A stretch of 64,000 nucleotides of DNA, taken from Caldanaerovirga acetigignens (GTDB lineage Bacteria; Bacillota; Thermosediminibacteria; Thermosediminibacterales; Thermosediminibacteraceae). Location of the stretch: assembly GCF_900142995.1 (NCBI RefSeq), contig NZ_FRCR01000002.1, forward strand, positions 62,001 to 126,000. The letters are read 5' to 3'. This document shows, one piece after another, positions 15,998-24,001 of this stretch (within the stretch, counting starts at the first letter, position 1; each line of letters opens with the position of its first letter). The position numbers and the translations under genes are program-made. Below the pieces are notes generated by a model. It searched no databases. It was not told where the DNA came from and saw only the letters and a list, made by a program, of their open reading frames with translations.

Positions 15998-16059
15998 GTT
16001 TTGTTTTCGCCGTTTACAGTTGTAAAAAGCAAGAAGCATAATCGAGGCAAGGGATCCAC
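15946..16059 (-). CDS. Leader peptide ORF upstream of mgtE (37 codons)
   Basis: GTG (16057-16059) to TAG (15946-15948), with GGGGGTG six bases before the start. The peptide begins MDPLPRLCFLLF and contains a later SPPAP motif. Its stop codon overlaps the mgtE ribosome binding site. Proline- and acid-rich leader peptides of enterobacterial Mg transporter genes (mgtL, mgtP) sense low Mg by ribosome destabilisation; a similar role here is inference. No M-box riboswitch is recognisable in this spacer. Confidence 0.45.
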   Translation of the reverse strand: MDPLPRLCFLLFTTVNGENKTGGSPPAPLLAGAAPEL

Positions 16060-16095
16060 CAGCACCACCCCCTTACGATTAATGTTTTTCAGCGG

Positions 16096-16575
16096 CTACT
16101 TGTGATAAGGCTCGCCCCGGATTATTTTAAACCACCGGTAAATTTGCTCCAAAAGCAAAAGGCGCATAAGCTGATGAGGCAGCGTAAAGTCAGAAAAAGA
16201 AAGCTTTATGTCGCAAACCTTCTTTACCTCATCGGAAAGACCCAGAGAACCGCCAATTATAAAGGTAATGTCGGAAATGCCCCTAAGGGCAAGTTCTTCA
16301 ATTTTCGAGGCCATCCCTTCCGATGAAAATCTCTCCCCCTCGATGCAAAGGGCGATTTTAAAACCTTGCCGGGGGACTTTGCCTAAAATCCGCTCTCCTT
16401 CTCTTTTCAGCACCTTTTCCTTCTCGGCAGGTCCCGGTTCATCCTGAGACCTTTCTTCTTCCACCTCTATAATCCGCAGGGTGCAGTATGGTTTTAGTCG
16501 TTTTTCGTATTCCTTTATACCTTCCCTTAAATAGCCTTCCTTAATTTTCCCCACTGCCAGTATGGTGATATTCAT
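16096..16575 (-). CDS. rlmH: 23S rRNA pseudouridine-1915 N3-methyltransferase RlmH
   Basis: SPOUT-class methyltransferase that methylates pseudouridine 1915 of 23S rRNA in the assembled 70S ribosome. The 159-residue product has the SAM-binding trefoil motifs FIIGGSLGLSDEV and LSFSDFTLPHQLMRL and the conserved C-terminus YRWFKIIRGEPYHK. Full length. It is often found near the wal operon in Firmicutes, and here lies a few kilobases away with DUF362 and larA genes between. It ends 37 bases before the mgtE leader ORF, leaving little room for a separate mgtE promoter. Confidence 0.97.
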   Translation of the reverse strand: MNITILAVGKIKEGYLREGIKEYEKRLKPYCTLRIIEVEEERSQDEPGPAEKEKVLKREGERILGKVPRQGFKIALCIEGERFSSEGMASKIEELALRGISDITFIIGGSLGLSDEVKKVCDIKLSFSDFTLPHQLMRLLLLEQIYRWFKIIRGEPYHK

Positions 16576-16616
16576 AGCCTATTGTCTTCCTCTACAATTT
16601 CGGCGCTTTAATGAGT

Positions 16617-17768
16617 TTATTGTGTTTTCTCATCTTCCGGAATATCCTTTTCAGAAACCTCTATTAGTTCGTATTCCTTATTTCCCATTCCAAGCTCGTA
16701 AGCTGCGTCGATATGAAGCTGGGCGTCCTTGCCGGTTACGGCCTTCAGAATGTTTTCTCCCTTCTTTACATTTTTATCCGCCGCTTTTGATCCAGGAAGG
16801 GGCTCGGCACCGTTTATTAAGTCCAGCGACGCCTGGTCTATCGCCACTATGTCGTGGGAGACCAGTACGCCCTGGTCCTGTACCAGGGGAGTGTCCGCCA
16901 TTGGCATGCAGTCGCATTCGGGCTGCACCTCGGTTATGAAGTTTATATAAAGGATCCTTCCCTTTTCGAAGGTGGAAACGACCGCATACGCCGACTCGGC
17001 AAGGCCTTTTTGGAAAGTCACTTCGTCGATGGGCACCACCATGGCCTCCGAAGGACACACCCGCGCGCACCTTCCGCATTTCACGCAGATGCTCCTGTCT
17101 ATGACTATGCTGTCGTCGACGAGCTGTAAAGCCTGGTGCGGGCATACGCGGACACACTGACCGCAGCGGGTGCACCGGACTTCAACCCATTCAAGGTGCT
17201 TTCCTTCGTAAAAGTGTATCCTGCCCCTTTCTGCCTTGCCGTGGTGGTCCTTGCAGCTTATGCATCCCATGGCGAGGTTTTTGATAGCTCCCCCGAAGCC
17301 GGAGCCTATATGGCCCTTGCAGTGGGATACGACTATCATGGCCGAGGCATAATAAATGGCCGACGCTACTCCTATCTCTCCCAGGATGGGGCCTGCTTTG
17401 ACCTTTATTTGGTCCCGTCCGAAAACTCCATCTGCCAAAACCACGGGCGCTCCCACCGAGAGATGGTTGATGCCTTCCATGTTGGCAACTTCCAGGTATT
17501 CCAGCCCCGGTATCCTCACCGTGTCGGTAACAAAGGGCATGCCTCCCGCTTCTTTAACCCTTTCCACCACTTTTCTCAAAAAAATGGGCCTTACGATGCG
17601 ATGGGCGCCGTAAGAACCGAAATGGGTCTTTATCGCCACATAATCGCCTTTTTCTATAAAAGAGCCGAAATCGACCATCTTTAAAATCTGCTCAAATTTG
17701 GCAACTAGGCTGTACTTGTAGTCGTAGCTTTTTACCCTTGCATCAGCAAAAAATATTTTACTTTTCAC
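16617..17768 (-). CDS. DUF362 domain protein with 2x[4Fe-4S] ferredoxin module
   Basis: A 383-residue cytoplasmic protein with an N-terminal DUF362 domain (about 5-300) into which a bacterial ferredoxin segment is inserted: CTRCGQCVRVCP and CVKCGRCARVCP near residues 200-240. Other conserved parts are IKTHFGSYGAHR near the start and SHCKGHIGSGFGGAIKNLAMG. Family members are redox proteins of unknown function. The start is a GTG at 17766-17768 with GGAAGGAGG upstream. Two acid-rich residues stretches form the C-terminus. It lies downstream of larA and a decayed gene in one direction. Confidence 0.88.
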   Translation of the reverse strand: MKSKIFFADARVKSYDYKYSLVAKFEQILKMVDFGSFIEKGDYVAIKTHFGSYGAHRIVRPIFLRKVVERVKEAGGMPFVTDTVRIPGLEYLEVANMEGINHLSVGAPVVLADGVFGRDQIKVKAGPILGEIGVASAIYYASAMIVVSHCKGHIGSGFGGAIKNLAMGCISCKDHHGKAERGRIHFYEGKHLEWVEVRCTRCGQCVRVCPHQALQLVDDSIVIDRSICVKCGRCARVCPSEAMVVPIDEVTFQKGLAESAYAVVSTFEKGRILYINFITEVQPECDCMPMADTPLVQDQGVLVSHDIVAIDQASLDLINGAEPLPGSKAADKNVKKGENILKAVTGKDAQLHIDAAYELGMGNKEYELIEVSEKDIPEDEKTQ

Positions 17769-17786
17769 GAGTTTCCTCCTTCCTTA

Positions 17787-18156
17787 TCAATTATTGCCCG
17801 TTTTAAGGAGTAGTTTGATAAGCTCGAGTTTTTCCAGGATGTTGGCACATTTTAACAGAAACTCCAGGGATTCCTCGCTCGACTCCCAGTAGATTTTCTG
17901 AGCTATTTCGTATAAAGTTGATTTTCCGTCGGCATAATAGAAAAGATATTCGCTGTTTTCCCTCTCGTTTTCTTAATAAGTTCGAAGTATTTTTACCGAC
18001 GCCCTTCTTTTATTATCTCCGCAACTCGCCCGGCCGTATACTTCTCGGCCTTTGACAGACGGCCGCACAGCAACCTCGATATTTCGTCTAGGGCAACGCT
18101 TCCCGCGCTATAGTTCTGTAAATATCGAAAAACAACTGATCCCCTTTGCGGATCAT
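17787..18156 (-). pseudogene. Decayed gene between larA and the DUF362 gene, family unknown
   Basis: No intact ORF spans this 400-base spacer, but protein-like segments continue on the minus strand in changing frames. It opens with MIRKGDQLFFDIYRT, shifts frame into SAGSVALDEISRLL and GRVAEIIKEGRR, meets a stop, continues as KYFELIKKTR, and shifts again into a 55-residue run containing YLFYYADGKSTLYEIAQK and ending at TGA 17787-17789. One in-frame stop and two frameshifts are therefore needed to reconstruct about 123 codons. The last segment resembles the small winged-helix (PqqD-like) tails of some peptidase-like proteins; that is only an impression. Confidence 0.5.
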
Positions 18157-18165
18157 CTACAAAAC

Positions 18166-18185
18166 ATTATTTCCCGGGAAATAAT
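18166..18185. other. Noc-binding site (NBS), perfect palindrome
   Basis: ATTATTTCCCGGGAAATAAT is a perfect 20-bp palindrome containing the full Bacillus subtilis Noc consensus ATTTCCCGGGAAAT (18169-18182). It overlaps the larA stop codon. The noc gene is in this window at 51060-51863, so the site has its protein. Confidence 0.85.
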
Positions 18186-19486
18186 TCGCCGTCATCCGAC
18201 AGGAAAAGCACGCTTGAAGAGGCTTCCGGCACCAAATAAGACTTGAACTCGTTACCCAGAATTTCCCTTACTTTTCCTAGGGCATGCCCGGCATCTTCCG
18301 CCGGTATCATCCCCATTTCCAAAACCTCTTCAGGAGCGAAATTCGACACCAAAATCACCCGATGCTTCTCACACGACAGTGTGAGCATATAGCCAACGGC
18401 TTTTGCAATGGTGAATTCCCTCCAGAGCTCCTCTTCCCTCTCCCTGCGGGTCTTGAATTCGTATATTATTCTATAAAAATCGTTGTGGCCTACTCCCTCC
18501 GGACATTCGGCAAAGAGCACCACCACTCCGCCTTCTTTCAGCACCCCAATACTGTTTTCCACGGCCTTGGTGGCCTGATAAAGGTCGATGTCCTTGGGGA
18601 ATCCGCCGCACGAAATAAAAAGGGCGTCGGCTTTTTCTCCAACTTTTAAGCTGAAGAACTTTTCAACAATCCGGCAGCCCTCTTCGAAGGCCTTCCGGTA
18701 ATCCCCCGCCACAACCTTCGCAATCTTCCCTTCGTCATTCAAAATCACGTTCACCATAAAGGAGGGATTCACCATGGCGGCTATTTCATCCATGTCCTCC
18801 GCCATGGGATTGTTCCTTAACTTTCCGCACCCAACGGTTTCTTTCAAGCCTCCGCCTTCTTCTGGAGGATTCAACATAAGCTTGTGGTTGTGCTGAATAG
18901 TATCGAACCCTGAAACACCCGGACAAATAGCCTTCCTTCCACCGCCAAACCCGGCCATCGAATGATACACAATACCGCCCGTGATTATCACCTTGTCGGC
19001 CTCGGCCACTAAGCGGTTTATCCATACCGGCGTCCCCCTGGAAGTGGTCCCTACATACACGAGGCCGTTCTTGTTCCTGCTGTCGTGATCTACGATGCGG
19101 ACGCGCCTCGTTACTTCGGAACCAAAAAGATATTCCAGCTCTTGAAAAGTATGCCCGCGATGTGTCCCCGTCGCCACCACAATGGTTATATCCTCGTATG
19201 GTATGTGCGCCTCCCTCAACTCATCTATTAGCGCGGGGATTACCACCTGATTTCGAACGTTTCTCGTTATGTCGCTGGCAATAATTGTTACTTTGTCGCC
19301 CTCTTTTACAATTTCGCAAAGCGGCAAAGAGCCAATGGGGGATCTTAAGGCCTCTATTACAGCCTGTCTTTCATCTGGTGCTGCCGGGATATTCCCCGCT
19401 ATTAAAACGGATATCAAGTTATCTTTGGGGATTTCAAGTTTCATCGTTCTGCGGCCGTATTTTAATTCAATAGTTGCCACTTTCAT
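18167..19486 (-). CDS. larA: LarA-family nickel-dependent 2-hydroxyacid racemase
   Basis: A 439-residue LarA homologue. Visible motifs are the N-terminal SDITRNVRN, GTHRGH with a catalytic histidine, and YHSMAGFGGGRKAICPG, which carries the lysine that holds the nickel-pincer nucleotide plus another catalytic histidine. The enzyme interconverts D and L forms of lactate or another 2-hydroxyacid; many LarA paralogues prefer other substrates. The cofactor genes larB, larC and larE are not in the window. Start ATG 19484-19486 with AAGGAG upstream; a longer ORF reaches 19552. The stop codon lies within a perfect Noc-binding palindrome. Confidence 0.85.
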   Translation of the reverse strand: MKVATIELKYGRRTMKLEIPKDNLISVLIAGNIPAAPDERQAVIEALRSPIGSLPLCEIVKEGDKVTIIASDITRNVRNQVVIPALIDELREAHIPYEDITIVVATGTHRGHTFQELEYLFGSEVTRRVRIVDHDSRNKNGLVYVGTTSRGTPVWINRLVAEADKVIITGGIVYHSMAGFGGGRKAICPGVSGFDTIQHNHKLMLNPPEEGGGLKETVGCGKLRNNPMAEDMDEIAAMVNPSFMVNVILNDEGKIAKVVAGDYRKAFEEGCRIVEKFFSLKVGEKADALFISCGGFPKDIDLYQATKAVENSIGVLKEGGVVVLFAECPEGVGHNDFYRIIYEFKTRREREEELWREFTIAKAVGYMLTLSCEKHRVILVSNFAPEEVLEMGMIPAEDAGHALGKVREILGNEFKSYLVPEASSSVLFLSDDGELFPGK

Positions 19487-19558
19487 AAACACCTGCTCCT
19501 TCAGAACGGTTTTATTATATTCTACTTCATTTTCTGGATTTTGCCAATGCAAAAACGA

Positions 19559-20407
19559 TTATCTTTCTAATTCACCCGTATAGGCATTGACATAATAAAC
19601 TTCGCCGTTATTTAGTTCTACCTTCCAAACTGGTGCCGCCGACCAGCGCTCTGCATTGTAAAATTGCGAGTAAAAACCTTGTTCAACTTTTTTCACTATC
19701 ATCGGAGTTTTGTTTTTTCTTTCAGCATCCACCTTCAAAACAGCTGTCAAGGGAGGTATAACCTGCCGTCTTTTCCCTTTAAAAGCAACGGGTTTTAAAA
19801 AACTTCTCTGAAATTTAACGACGCCGTGAGGAGTTATTGAAAGTCTTATGTACCTATTGGCTATAAAGAATCCCTTATAATTGCCTATGTATTCCACTTC
19901 ATAGCCATTAATTTCAGGGTTGTACTTTACATAGTTTAAGCTAGCATCTTCGGGCAGACCTCCGTGTACTTTTATGAATCTTTCCGCTATCTCCACTGCC
20001 TTAGTTTCATCGAGATTGCTTATATTTTCCGCTTTTTCATCGTTTTCGAAGATGACTGAGCCACTTTCCGTAAATATCAGCCGCCTACCTCCTGAAATGT
20101 ATTTTTTCCCGTCCTCTATATCCTCGACCTTTTCTATTTTTTCTGGTAAGAAGATTTTTAAGATTTCTTCCGTTTTTAACGATTCTCTGCCCACTTCTAG
20201 AAAAGGCAAAGGAACCCCTCTGGCCGGCAATTGGATCGTAAGTTTTATCCCTCTGCTTTCCAGATAACTTCTTATAGCTTGGTCTTTATCTTCCCCTAAA
20301 TATAGGCACTGCTCCGGAAGGGTATTCATAAAAAGATTTATTATTAAAACGATGTTTAGTACAAAAAAAGAAATGGCAAGAATCCCAATGGCCTTTCTCC
20401 AATCCAT
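19559..20407 (-). CDS. yycI: Wal system regulatory protein YycI
   Basis: A 282-residue protein with one N-terminal membrane helix (about 8-27) and an extracellular domain containing repeats of the YycI/YycH type (strands such as SGGRRLIFTESGSVIFEN, and a closing NGEVYYVNAYTGELER). In Bacillus, YycI and YycH bind WalK through their membrane helices and lower its activity. The start is ATG 20405-20407 with GAGGGAG upstream; a longer ORF to 20455 overlaps yycH. It is the last gene of the wal operon. Sequence conservation in this family is low, so the call leans on position. Confidence 0.8.
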   Translation of the reverse strand: MDWRKAIGILAISFFVLNIVLIINLFMNTLPEQCLYLGEDKDQAIRSYLESRGIKLTIQLPARGVPLPFLEVGRESLKTEEILKIFLPEKIEKVEDIEDGKKYISGGRRLIFTESGSVIFENDEKAENISNLDETKAVEIAERFIKVHGGLPEDASLNYVKYNPEINGYEVEYIGNYKGFFIANRYIRLSITPHGVVKFQRSFLKPVAFKGKRRQVIPPLTAVLKVDAERKNKTPMIVKKVEQGFYSQFYNAERWSAAPVWKVELNNGEVYYVNAYTGELER

Positions 20408-20423
20408 CTTTCTCCCTCTTCGG

Positions 20424-21719
20424 CTAAAAATTGACAGCCATACCGTTTTTAGCATTTATAAAAATTCTGCCGTACTGGGTTTCAATGGTCCAAACCGGAA
20501 TTATTTCATAATCAAAAACGAGGTAAGATAGTTTAAGCGATGTTACTTCCTTTAAATTGAAAGCAGCAATTGCAGCGTCCAGGGCCTGTATAGGAGATAT
20601 GGGCTGAACTTCGTAAAGCACCTTGTTTTCCTTTACAATGTTTCTAAAAAACCTGGAAACCTGATTCTCCTCAACAGTAACGGTAAGATATTCACTATTG
20701 CTCAAGAGCGGCAAACCTCTTATTCTTATGTTGAAATTAAAAGTATACGTTGTCCTTTGATTTTGTACAACCTTGTAGCCCGAAAGATATACATCTTGGG
20801 GCCAACCCCCGTGGGTGTTGATGAAATTAGCAGCAATTTTTAAGGCTTCGTAAAAATCGGAGCCCGCTTTGAGCCCTCCTGTTAGCGGCCTGCTGTACTC
20901 AAGGGCACCAGAAGGGTATATGCGAAGCCCCCGGTTTCCATCAGTATAAACCACTGCGCCGTCTTTTTCTTCAATTTTGCGGGTTGCAGAAAAATCAGGG
21001 AAAAACTGAGCTATAGTGCTCTGGGAGGGGATTTTTTCGTGCCTCATTGAAAGCACCGGCAGTTCATTTTGTCCCGGCGACACTGGCACGTATAAGCCTT
21101 CCTCCAATTTGACATTTATTTTGGCTGGCGGAAGGTACGTATAGACGGGCAGGTCTTCCGTTCGCGCCCTATCTAATAACCTCTTAAATTCAAAACTGCT
21201 TTCTCTGGATTTTAAACTGTAAAATTCGCCGCTTTCTCCCACAAAAAACACGGAAAGGCCATCATCCTCAACTACCATTATAGAATTCACCAATCTTCCC
21301 TGAGGGATGGCCTGCTGAGCTGTGTTCATATTGAAAATCTTTGTCAAAAAATCAACGGGCAAAGGCACGGGGAAGTTTAATTCCATCCCCACTTTTTGCC
21401 TTAAATTTTCGTCGTCAAACTTTGCGTTTTTAACCTCGATAAGCTCCTTACCCTGGACTAGCATCCTTACAAAGTCCCAGCTTTCCGCGTAAAAAGGTGC
21501 TTTTGGATAAAGGATACTATGCATATCCTGTCCGAAATGCAGCACAATCCTATCAGGAGTGATTACATCGGCCAGGTCTACAACGCTCAAAGTTGAGTTT
21601 TCAGCCTTAATATCATCGTATTCACCGTAAAATCGCCACCATGTTATACTTGACAGAAAAAGGCTGGTGCCTACCAGCAAAGCGAGAAACAAACCGAGAA
21701 GGAAATCCCTATTCTTCAC
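20424..21719 (-). CDS. yycH: Wal system regulatory protein YycH
   Basis: A 431-residue protein with an N-terminal membrane helix (about 6-26: FLLGLFLALLVGTSLFLSS) and a large extracellular part. The opening MKNRDFLLGLFLALLVGTSLF and the TWWRF following it are typical of YycH. It is expected to form a ternary complex with YycI and WalK. Start is GTG 21717-21719 with an AAGGCGG site. It sits between the small Ig-like gene and yycI with short spacers, so all three are one transcript, which can also start from the WalR-boxed internal promoter. Confidence 0.85.
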   Translation of the reverse strand: MKNRDFLLGLFLALLVGTSLFLSSITWWRFYGEYDDIKAENSTLSVVDLADVITPDRIVLHFGQDMHSILYPKAPFYAESWDFVRMLVQGKELIEVKNAKFDDENLRQKVGMELNFPVPLPVDFLTKIFNMNTAQQAIPQGRLVNSIMVVEDDGLSVFFVGESGEFYSLKSRESSFEFKRLLDRARTEDLPVYTYLPPAKINVKLEEGLYVPVSPGQNELPVLSMRHEKIPSQSTIAQFFPDFSATRKIEEKDGAVVYTDGNRGLRIYPSGALEYSRPLTGGLKAGSDFYEALKIAANFINTHGGWPQDVYLSGYKVVQNQRTTYTFNFNIRIRGLPLLSNSEYLTVTVEENQVSRFFRNIVKENKVLYEVQPISPIQALDAAIAAFNLKEVTSLKLSYLVFDYEIIPVWTIETQYGRIFINAKNGMAVNF

Positions 21720-21733
21720 GGCTGCACCGCCTT

Positions 21734-22132
21734 TTATTGCAGTATGAGAAGTTTTAACGCCTGGAGTATGGAGCTCAAACTTTTTAAATTCGTATCATTG
21801 TCAAGCCTGTAAACGTTTCGAGAAACGACCTCCTCTTCCCCAGAGGGAAATACTGCTTTTACACTTATTACGTTTTTCCCAAGCTCAACGTCAGCTTGGG
21901 TCACGAAGAGCCCCGAAGCACCCACCTTAAGGATCTCCTTCTTTTCCCCGTTAACAAAAACCGCAACAGAAGTATCAGCGACTGTCTCTCCGGAAACAAC
22001 TACATAGCTTTGGGTTGTCACAAAGTCTTCCTTGGGACGGTTCAGCACAAATGCTTCCTTAGCGTCGGCTATGAAGAAAAGCAAGAAAACTATAAAAAGG
22101 GACAATATCGCTATCCCGATGAGCCTTTTCAT
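21734..22132 (-). CDS. Secreted Ig-like domain protein in the wal operon
   Basis: A 132-residue protein with an N-terminal signal/anchor (about 4-24) and a single Ig-like beta-sandwich of the bacterial adhesin/glucodextranase type (strand pattern VVSGETVADTSVAVFVNG then KNVISVKAVFPSGEEE). It is the first gene after the WalR-box internal promoter and precedes yycH. I do not know this gene as a standard wal operon member; a role in the cell-wall sensing complex is inferred from its location only. AAGGAGC precedes the ATG. Confidence 0.7.
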   Translation of the reverse strand: MKRLIGIAILSLFIVFLLFFIADAKEAFVLNRPKEDFVTTQSYVVVSGETVADTSVAVFVNGEKKEILKVGASGLFVTQADVELGKNVISVKAVFPSGEEEVVSRNVYRLDNDTNLKSLSSILQALKLLILQ

Positions 22133-22148
22133 AATAGTTTGCTCCTTT

Positions 22149-22177
22149 TTTATAAAATACCTCTCTTTACAGTTTAA
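22149..22177 (-). promoter_or_regulatory. Internal promoter of the wal operon
   Basis: TTAAAC (-35, 22172-22177) and TATAAA (-10, 22149-22154) with a 17-base spacer, directly downstream of the WalR box array and upstream of the Ig-like gene. Confidence 0.6.
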
Positions 22178-22186
22178 CCCAAAAAT

Positions 22187-22225
22187 ATTACAGAAGTATT
22201 ACATCCACGTTACGTTTGATTTACA
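22187..22225 (-). promoter_or_regulatory. WalR box array, four half-sites
   Basis: On the minus strand four hexamers follow at an exact 11-bp period: TGTAAA, CGTAAC, TGTAAT, TGTAAT, each separated by five bases. Two neighbours match the WalR consensus TGTWAH-N5-TGTWAH perfectly. The first hexamer overlaps the walK stop. The array is on the coding strand just upstream of an internal promoter. Confidence 0.8.
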
Positions 22226-23990
22226 CAAGCGTCGGGAGCCTTATTATAACCTCCGTGCCTTTCCCCTGTTCGCTGATAATGTTTATCTCGCCATCGTGGG
22301 CGAGCACTATTTCGCGGGCTATAGAAAGTCCAAGCCCCGTTCCGCCAAGTTCGCGGCTTCTGGTCTTATCAACCCGGTAAAAACGCTCGAAAATCCTCGG
22401 GAGGTCTTCCTTCGGAATTCCAATCCCCGTATCTTTAACGGAGATGTAAATTTGATTGCCGGCATTTCCGGCTTTTACAAAAATCTCGCCTCCCTCGGGA
22501 GTATACTTTATCGCGTTAGAAAGTATATTTTGAAAAACCTGCTCTATTTTATCCCTGTCAGCAAATGCCTCGAGACCTTCCTCAATCTCATGCTTCATGG
22601 AAAGCTTTTTTTTCATAGCATTCATCATCATTTTTGATATTACATCGCGAAGGAGCAAGTCAATTCTAACAGGCCTTTTATTCCACTTAATCTCCTTATT
22701 GTCCAATCTGGAAAGTTCCAAAAGGTCATTGACTAGCCTTGTCATTCTGTCCGCTTCGTCATTTATGACGCTTATGAACTGGCGGGCTACAGAAGTGTCG
22801 TCCATTGCCCCGTCAAGCAGAGTTTCCGCATAACTTTTTATCGTTGTAAGGGGAGTTCTAAGTTCGTGGGAAACGTTAGCGACGAATTCCTTTCTCATTT
22901 CTTCCAAACGCTGTTGCTTTGTGACATCCTGCAATAGCAATATATAACCTGTTTCTCTTGTTTCTCCTGTCAATGGTGCAAAGATGGCCTTCAGCGCACC
23001 ATCTTTTACCTTTACTAAAACTTCCAGAGGTGCTCTCGTTGCTTTTTGGTAATCCTCCGGGTTGATTTTTAAAATATCTTTTAATTTATCTTCTAAAGCT
23101 CCTTCTAGCCGTTCTCCTTCAAGGCCCAGCATACGCATCGCTGCCGGATTTATGTGGATAACCTCTCCTCTTCCGTTTAAAGCTATAACCCCATCTGCCA
23201 TGTTTGTAAGTATGGCTTCCATTTTTTCCTTTTCCTCTGAGATTTCTTCAAGAGTCGCCTTAAGTCGACTAGTCAGGAAATTAAACATGTCAGTAAGCTT
23301 TCCTATTTCGTCGTCAGATTTCACCTCTATCTTCTGGTCAAAGTTTCCTTCAGCCAGAAGTGCCGCCCGTTTCGTAACTTCACGAATGGGCCCCGTTATG
23401 GTATTTGACAAAGCATAACCCAAAAATCCCGTTATCAAAAGCGCAAGTAATGTCGCCGTGAGCAGGATTAACCTTATATTGTTCAGTGTCTCGTATATAT
23501 CCTCCAAAGAAGCCACCAGGTAAAGTATCCCTACCACAGCACCGTCGTTTTTTATCGGGTATGCTAAGTACTTATATCTCTTTTTAGTATTTGGGTCTTG
23601 CCTTATGTCCTCAGCCTGCTTGCCGAAAGTGGCCTGCATAACTTCCGGCGACAATATCCTGGTGCCCCTGCTAAACCTTGTTTCATCCGTCGAAGCAACT
23701 ACCGTCCCTTTTTCATCCATCACCGCTATATATTTTATACTGCTAGGAGCCACTTGTTTTATGTACTCTTGGATTGTGGAATCATTAACTGATAATTTTC
23801 TTTCCGGCGGCAAATACCTTACCAGCAAAAAATCCGATATAAGCTGGGCATTTACTATTAGGCTTTCGGTGAGCTTTCTGTCGTGATATCTTTCAAGAGA
23901 CTGCATCAAGTAAAAGCCCACCACTTCCATGGCAAGAAGGATAAGGAGTATGTAAATAGTTACCAGCTTTGCCTGTATGCTCTTAAACAA
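22221..23990 (-). CDS. walK: Sensor histidine kinase WalK (YycG)
   Basis: Essential-type sensor kinase, 589 residues: membrane helix (about 8-30), extracellular sensor (about 31-165), second helix (about 170-193), HAMP (about 194-247), PAS (about 250-350), HisKA with the phospho-acceptor His in NVSHELRTPL (near 370) and a HATPase domain with NILSNAIKYTPEGG and GGTGLGLSIA. This is the classical WalK layout with extracellular and cytoplasmic PAS-type sensors. The start is a TTG (23988-23990) preceded by AGGGTGA overlapping the walR stop. It phosphorylates WalR in response to cell-wall state. Confidence 0.95.
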   Translation of the reverse strand: MFKSIQAKLVTIYILLILLAMEVVGFYLMQSLERYHDRKLTESLIVNAQLISDFLLVRYLPPERKLSVNDSTIQEYIKQVAPSSIKYIAVMDEKGTVVASTDETRFSRGTRILSPEVMQATFGKQAEDIRQDPNTKKRYKYLAYPIKNDGAVVGILYLVASLEDIYETLNNIRLILLTATLLALLITGFLGYALSNTITGPIREVTKRAALLAEGNFDQKIEVKSDDEIGKLTDMFNFLTSRLKATLEEISEEKEKMEAILTNMADGVIALNGRGEVIHINPAAMRMLGLEGERLEGALEDKLKDILKINPEDYQKATRAPLEVLVKVKDGALKAIFAPLTGETRETGYILLLQDVTKQQRLEEMRKEFVANVSHELRTPLTTIKSYAETLLDGAMDDTSVARQFISVINDEADRMTRLVNDLLELSRLDNKEIKWNKRPVRIDLLLRDVISKMMMNAMKKKLSMKHEIEEGLEAFADRDKIEQVFQNILSNAIKYTPEGGEIFVKAGNAGNQIYISVKDTGIGIPKEDLPRIFERFYRVDKTRSRELGGTGLGLSIAREIVLAHDGEINIISEQGKGTEVIIRLPTLV

Positions 23991-24001
23991 TTAAAATCAC
24001 C

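Noticed and set aside
15935-16095. M-box (ykoK) Mg riboswitch upstream of mgtE
   Set aside because: I looked for the conserved M-box core and did not find it; the spacer instead holds a leader ORF and GC-rich alternating hairpins.
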